A stretch of 6,001 nt of DNA from an uncultured Collinsella sp. Lineage in GTDB: Bacteria; Actinomycetota; Coriobacteriia; Coriobacteriales; Coriobacteriaceae. The position numbers and the translations under genes are program-made. The notes beneath the pieces were generated by a model. That model saw only the letters and a program-made list of their open reading frames with translations, did no database searches and was not told where the DNA came from. Of the stretch, positions 4,920-6,001 are shown in pieces (the stretch's first letter is position 1; each line of letters opens with the position of its first letter). The DNA is taken from contig CABSMK010000104.1 of assembly GCA_902478825.1 (NCBI GenBank), positions 1 to 6,001 on the forward strand. The letters are read 5' to 3'.

Positions 4920-5973
4920 GCGAGCTCCTCTTCAAAGTTGTCGATCAGGTTGTTGCCCAGGCGGACGACGGCGGCGCGGGTGCGCTCGTCGGTCGCGGAA
5001 AGCGCGGCGTCCTCCAGCTTGGCGCGGATGAACAGGTCCTCGGCGGCGTTTTGGTCAAGGCCTCGGCAGGCGAGGTAGAACAGTTGCTCGTCGCGGACGT
5101 GACCGATGGTGGCGCCGTGGTTGCCGGCAACGTCGTCCTCGTCGCAGAGAATGACGGGGACGGTCTTGTTGTCGACGCCCTTGTTGGCCAACAGCACGGT
5201 TTCGCGCTCGGTGCCGACGGCACCCTTGCAGCCGTGCACGAGGTCGATGGTGCCGCGGTAGACCTTCTTGGACGTGCCGGTCAACACGCCGTTGGCGTCG
5301 ATCTCGCACTCGGTCTTGCGACCGCGGTGGCGCAGCTCGTAGTTAAAGTCGCGCACCTGCTCGCGGGCGCCAAGGTAGTCAGTATCGATGGTGACCTTGG
5401 CGGTATCGCCCAGCAGGTCGCCGGCAAGGCCGGTGGCGCTGGCGCCGGCACCCAGGACGGTGTGTTGCACGTTGACGCGCGCGCCCTCGTCCAGGAACAG
5501 GCCGGTGTCGTCGAGTGCGATCCAGCTATCGTCGAGCGTCTGCGCGCAGGCCACGTTGACGGTGGCGTACTCGTGGGCGCACACGCGCAGCACGGATCCC
5601 ACGACGCCCTCGCCGGCAACGGGGGAGTCCAGGGCGATCTGCAGGTCGAGCGTCGACTGGGGACGGACGACGACGTCGATGGCGGCGATGGCCGCGGCGG
5701 CATCGACACCGCTCACACGCACGGTAACCGTGGCGTGCTTGTATGCGGGCACATCGATGACGACGCGCTTGGTGGCGTGGTCGGCCAGGTAGGTGTAGGC
5801 AGCCTCGCCCATGCCAGTCTCGAAGGCCTCAGCGGGGGAGAGCTCCTCCTCCAGCTTAATGGCACCGGCCTGGTAGACGGAGGTGGCGGGCACGTCGAGC
5901 TCGGTCTCGGGCGTGATGCGGGCGCGGTCGGCGGCATCGCCGGGCGCGGAGGCGCGGCGCTCGGGGAAGCGCT
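4916..5973 (-). CDS. sufD: SufD, SufBCD scaffold subunit (5' end missing)
   Basis: A 351-residue C-terminal portion is visible, in frame and without stops from the adapter junction to the TGA at 4916-4918. A GTG at 5893 is inside the gene and not its start, because the frame continues 26 codons upstream as plausible protein (RFPERR through TPETELD). SufD pairs with SufB and the ATPase SufC to form the complex where clusters are assembled. The SufB/SufD beta-helix core is evident, with typical blocks RDFNYELRHRGRKTECEID, SKKVYRGTIDLVHG and, near the end, DEDDVAGNHGATIGHVRDEQ, followed by LFYLACRGL. The His of NHGATIGH (visible residue 285) corresponds to the conserved SufD histidine. The absence of the SufB-type Cys/Glu region and the place just before sufS favour SufD over SufB. 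Its stop overlaps the sufS start. Probably 50-100 N-terminal residues, plus sufC and sufB, lie beyond this contig. Confidence 0.9.
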
Positions 5974-6001
5974 CTGTCTCTTATACACATCTGACGCTGC
6001 C
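5974..6001 (-). other. Nextera Read 1 transposase adapter (sequencing artefact)
   Basis: CTGTCTCTTATACACATCT at 5974-5992 is the reverse complement of the 19-base mosaic end, and GACGCTGCC (5993-6001) continues into the Read 1 adapter. On the minus strand it translates with the contamination signature MYKRQ. It cuts sufD at an artificial boundary, so nothing right of 5973 is genomic. Confidence 0.97.

Noticed and set aside
5713..5988. A minus-strand 91-codon frame starting MYKRQ
   Set aside because: The start is adapter-derived and the frame is the wrong phase of sufD.

Overview
The window reads as a complete, untrimmed short-read contig: about 5.95 kb of bacterial DNA (roughly 28-5973) between two Illumina Nextera transposase adapters (1-27 and 5974-6001). 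The genomic part is GC-rich, with tightly packed genes, strong Shine-Dalgarno sites and protein families typical of strict anaerobes. The combination of a NifU-like/GGGtGRT pair, a sufD-sufS-sufU order using SufU rather than SufE, and the style of the transposase-like protein suggests a gut Coriobacteriia member, most likely a Collinsella-type actinobacterium. That assignment is an inference from protein flavour; there is no marker gene here.

Layout, left to right. Positions 59-95 hold a textbook intrinsic terminator that ends a minus-strand two-gene operon. Read in transcription order, the operon encodes a NifU-like Fe-S scaffold-type protein (1888 to 1154) and then a GGGtGRT-family protein of unknown function (1135 to 131). 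A 403-base divergent intergenic region (1889-2291) follows, with weak promoter candidates and several palindromes. A plus-strand gene (2292-3101) encodes a single-copy Y1/HUH transposase-fold protein of the REP-associated (RAYT) type with a C-terminal helix-turn-helix. Its second HUH histidine is Arg and its expected catalytic tyrosine is Ser. Converging on it from the right is a minus-strand SUF Fe-S assembly operon: sufD (cut by the contig end), sufS and sufU, with overlapping reading frames, ended by a hairpin terminator at 3102-3138.

How the genes work together. SufS draws sulfur from cysteine, SufU (zinc-dependent) accepts it, and SufD belongs to the SufB-SufC-SufD scaffold on which clusters are built; sufC and sufB should lie just beyond the right edge. 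The NifU-like protein is a second Fe-S-type scaffold homologue, encoded with GGGtGRT, so the window is an Fe-S neighbourhood interrupted by a RAYT-like gene. The best candidates for undescribed biology are the NifU-like/GGGtGRT pair and the apparently catalytically dead RAYT with an intact reading frame. No RNA genes, CRISPR arrays, or insertion sequences with recognisable ends were seen.
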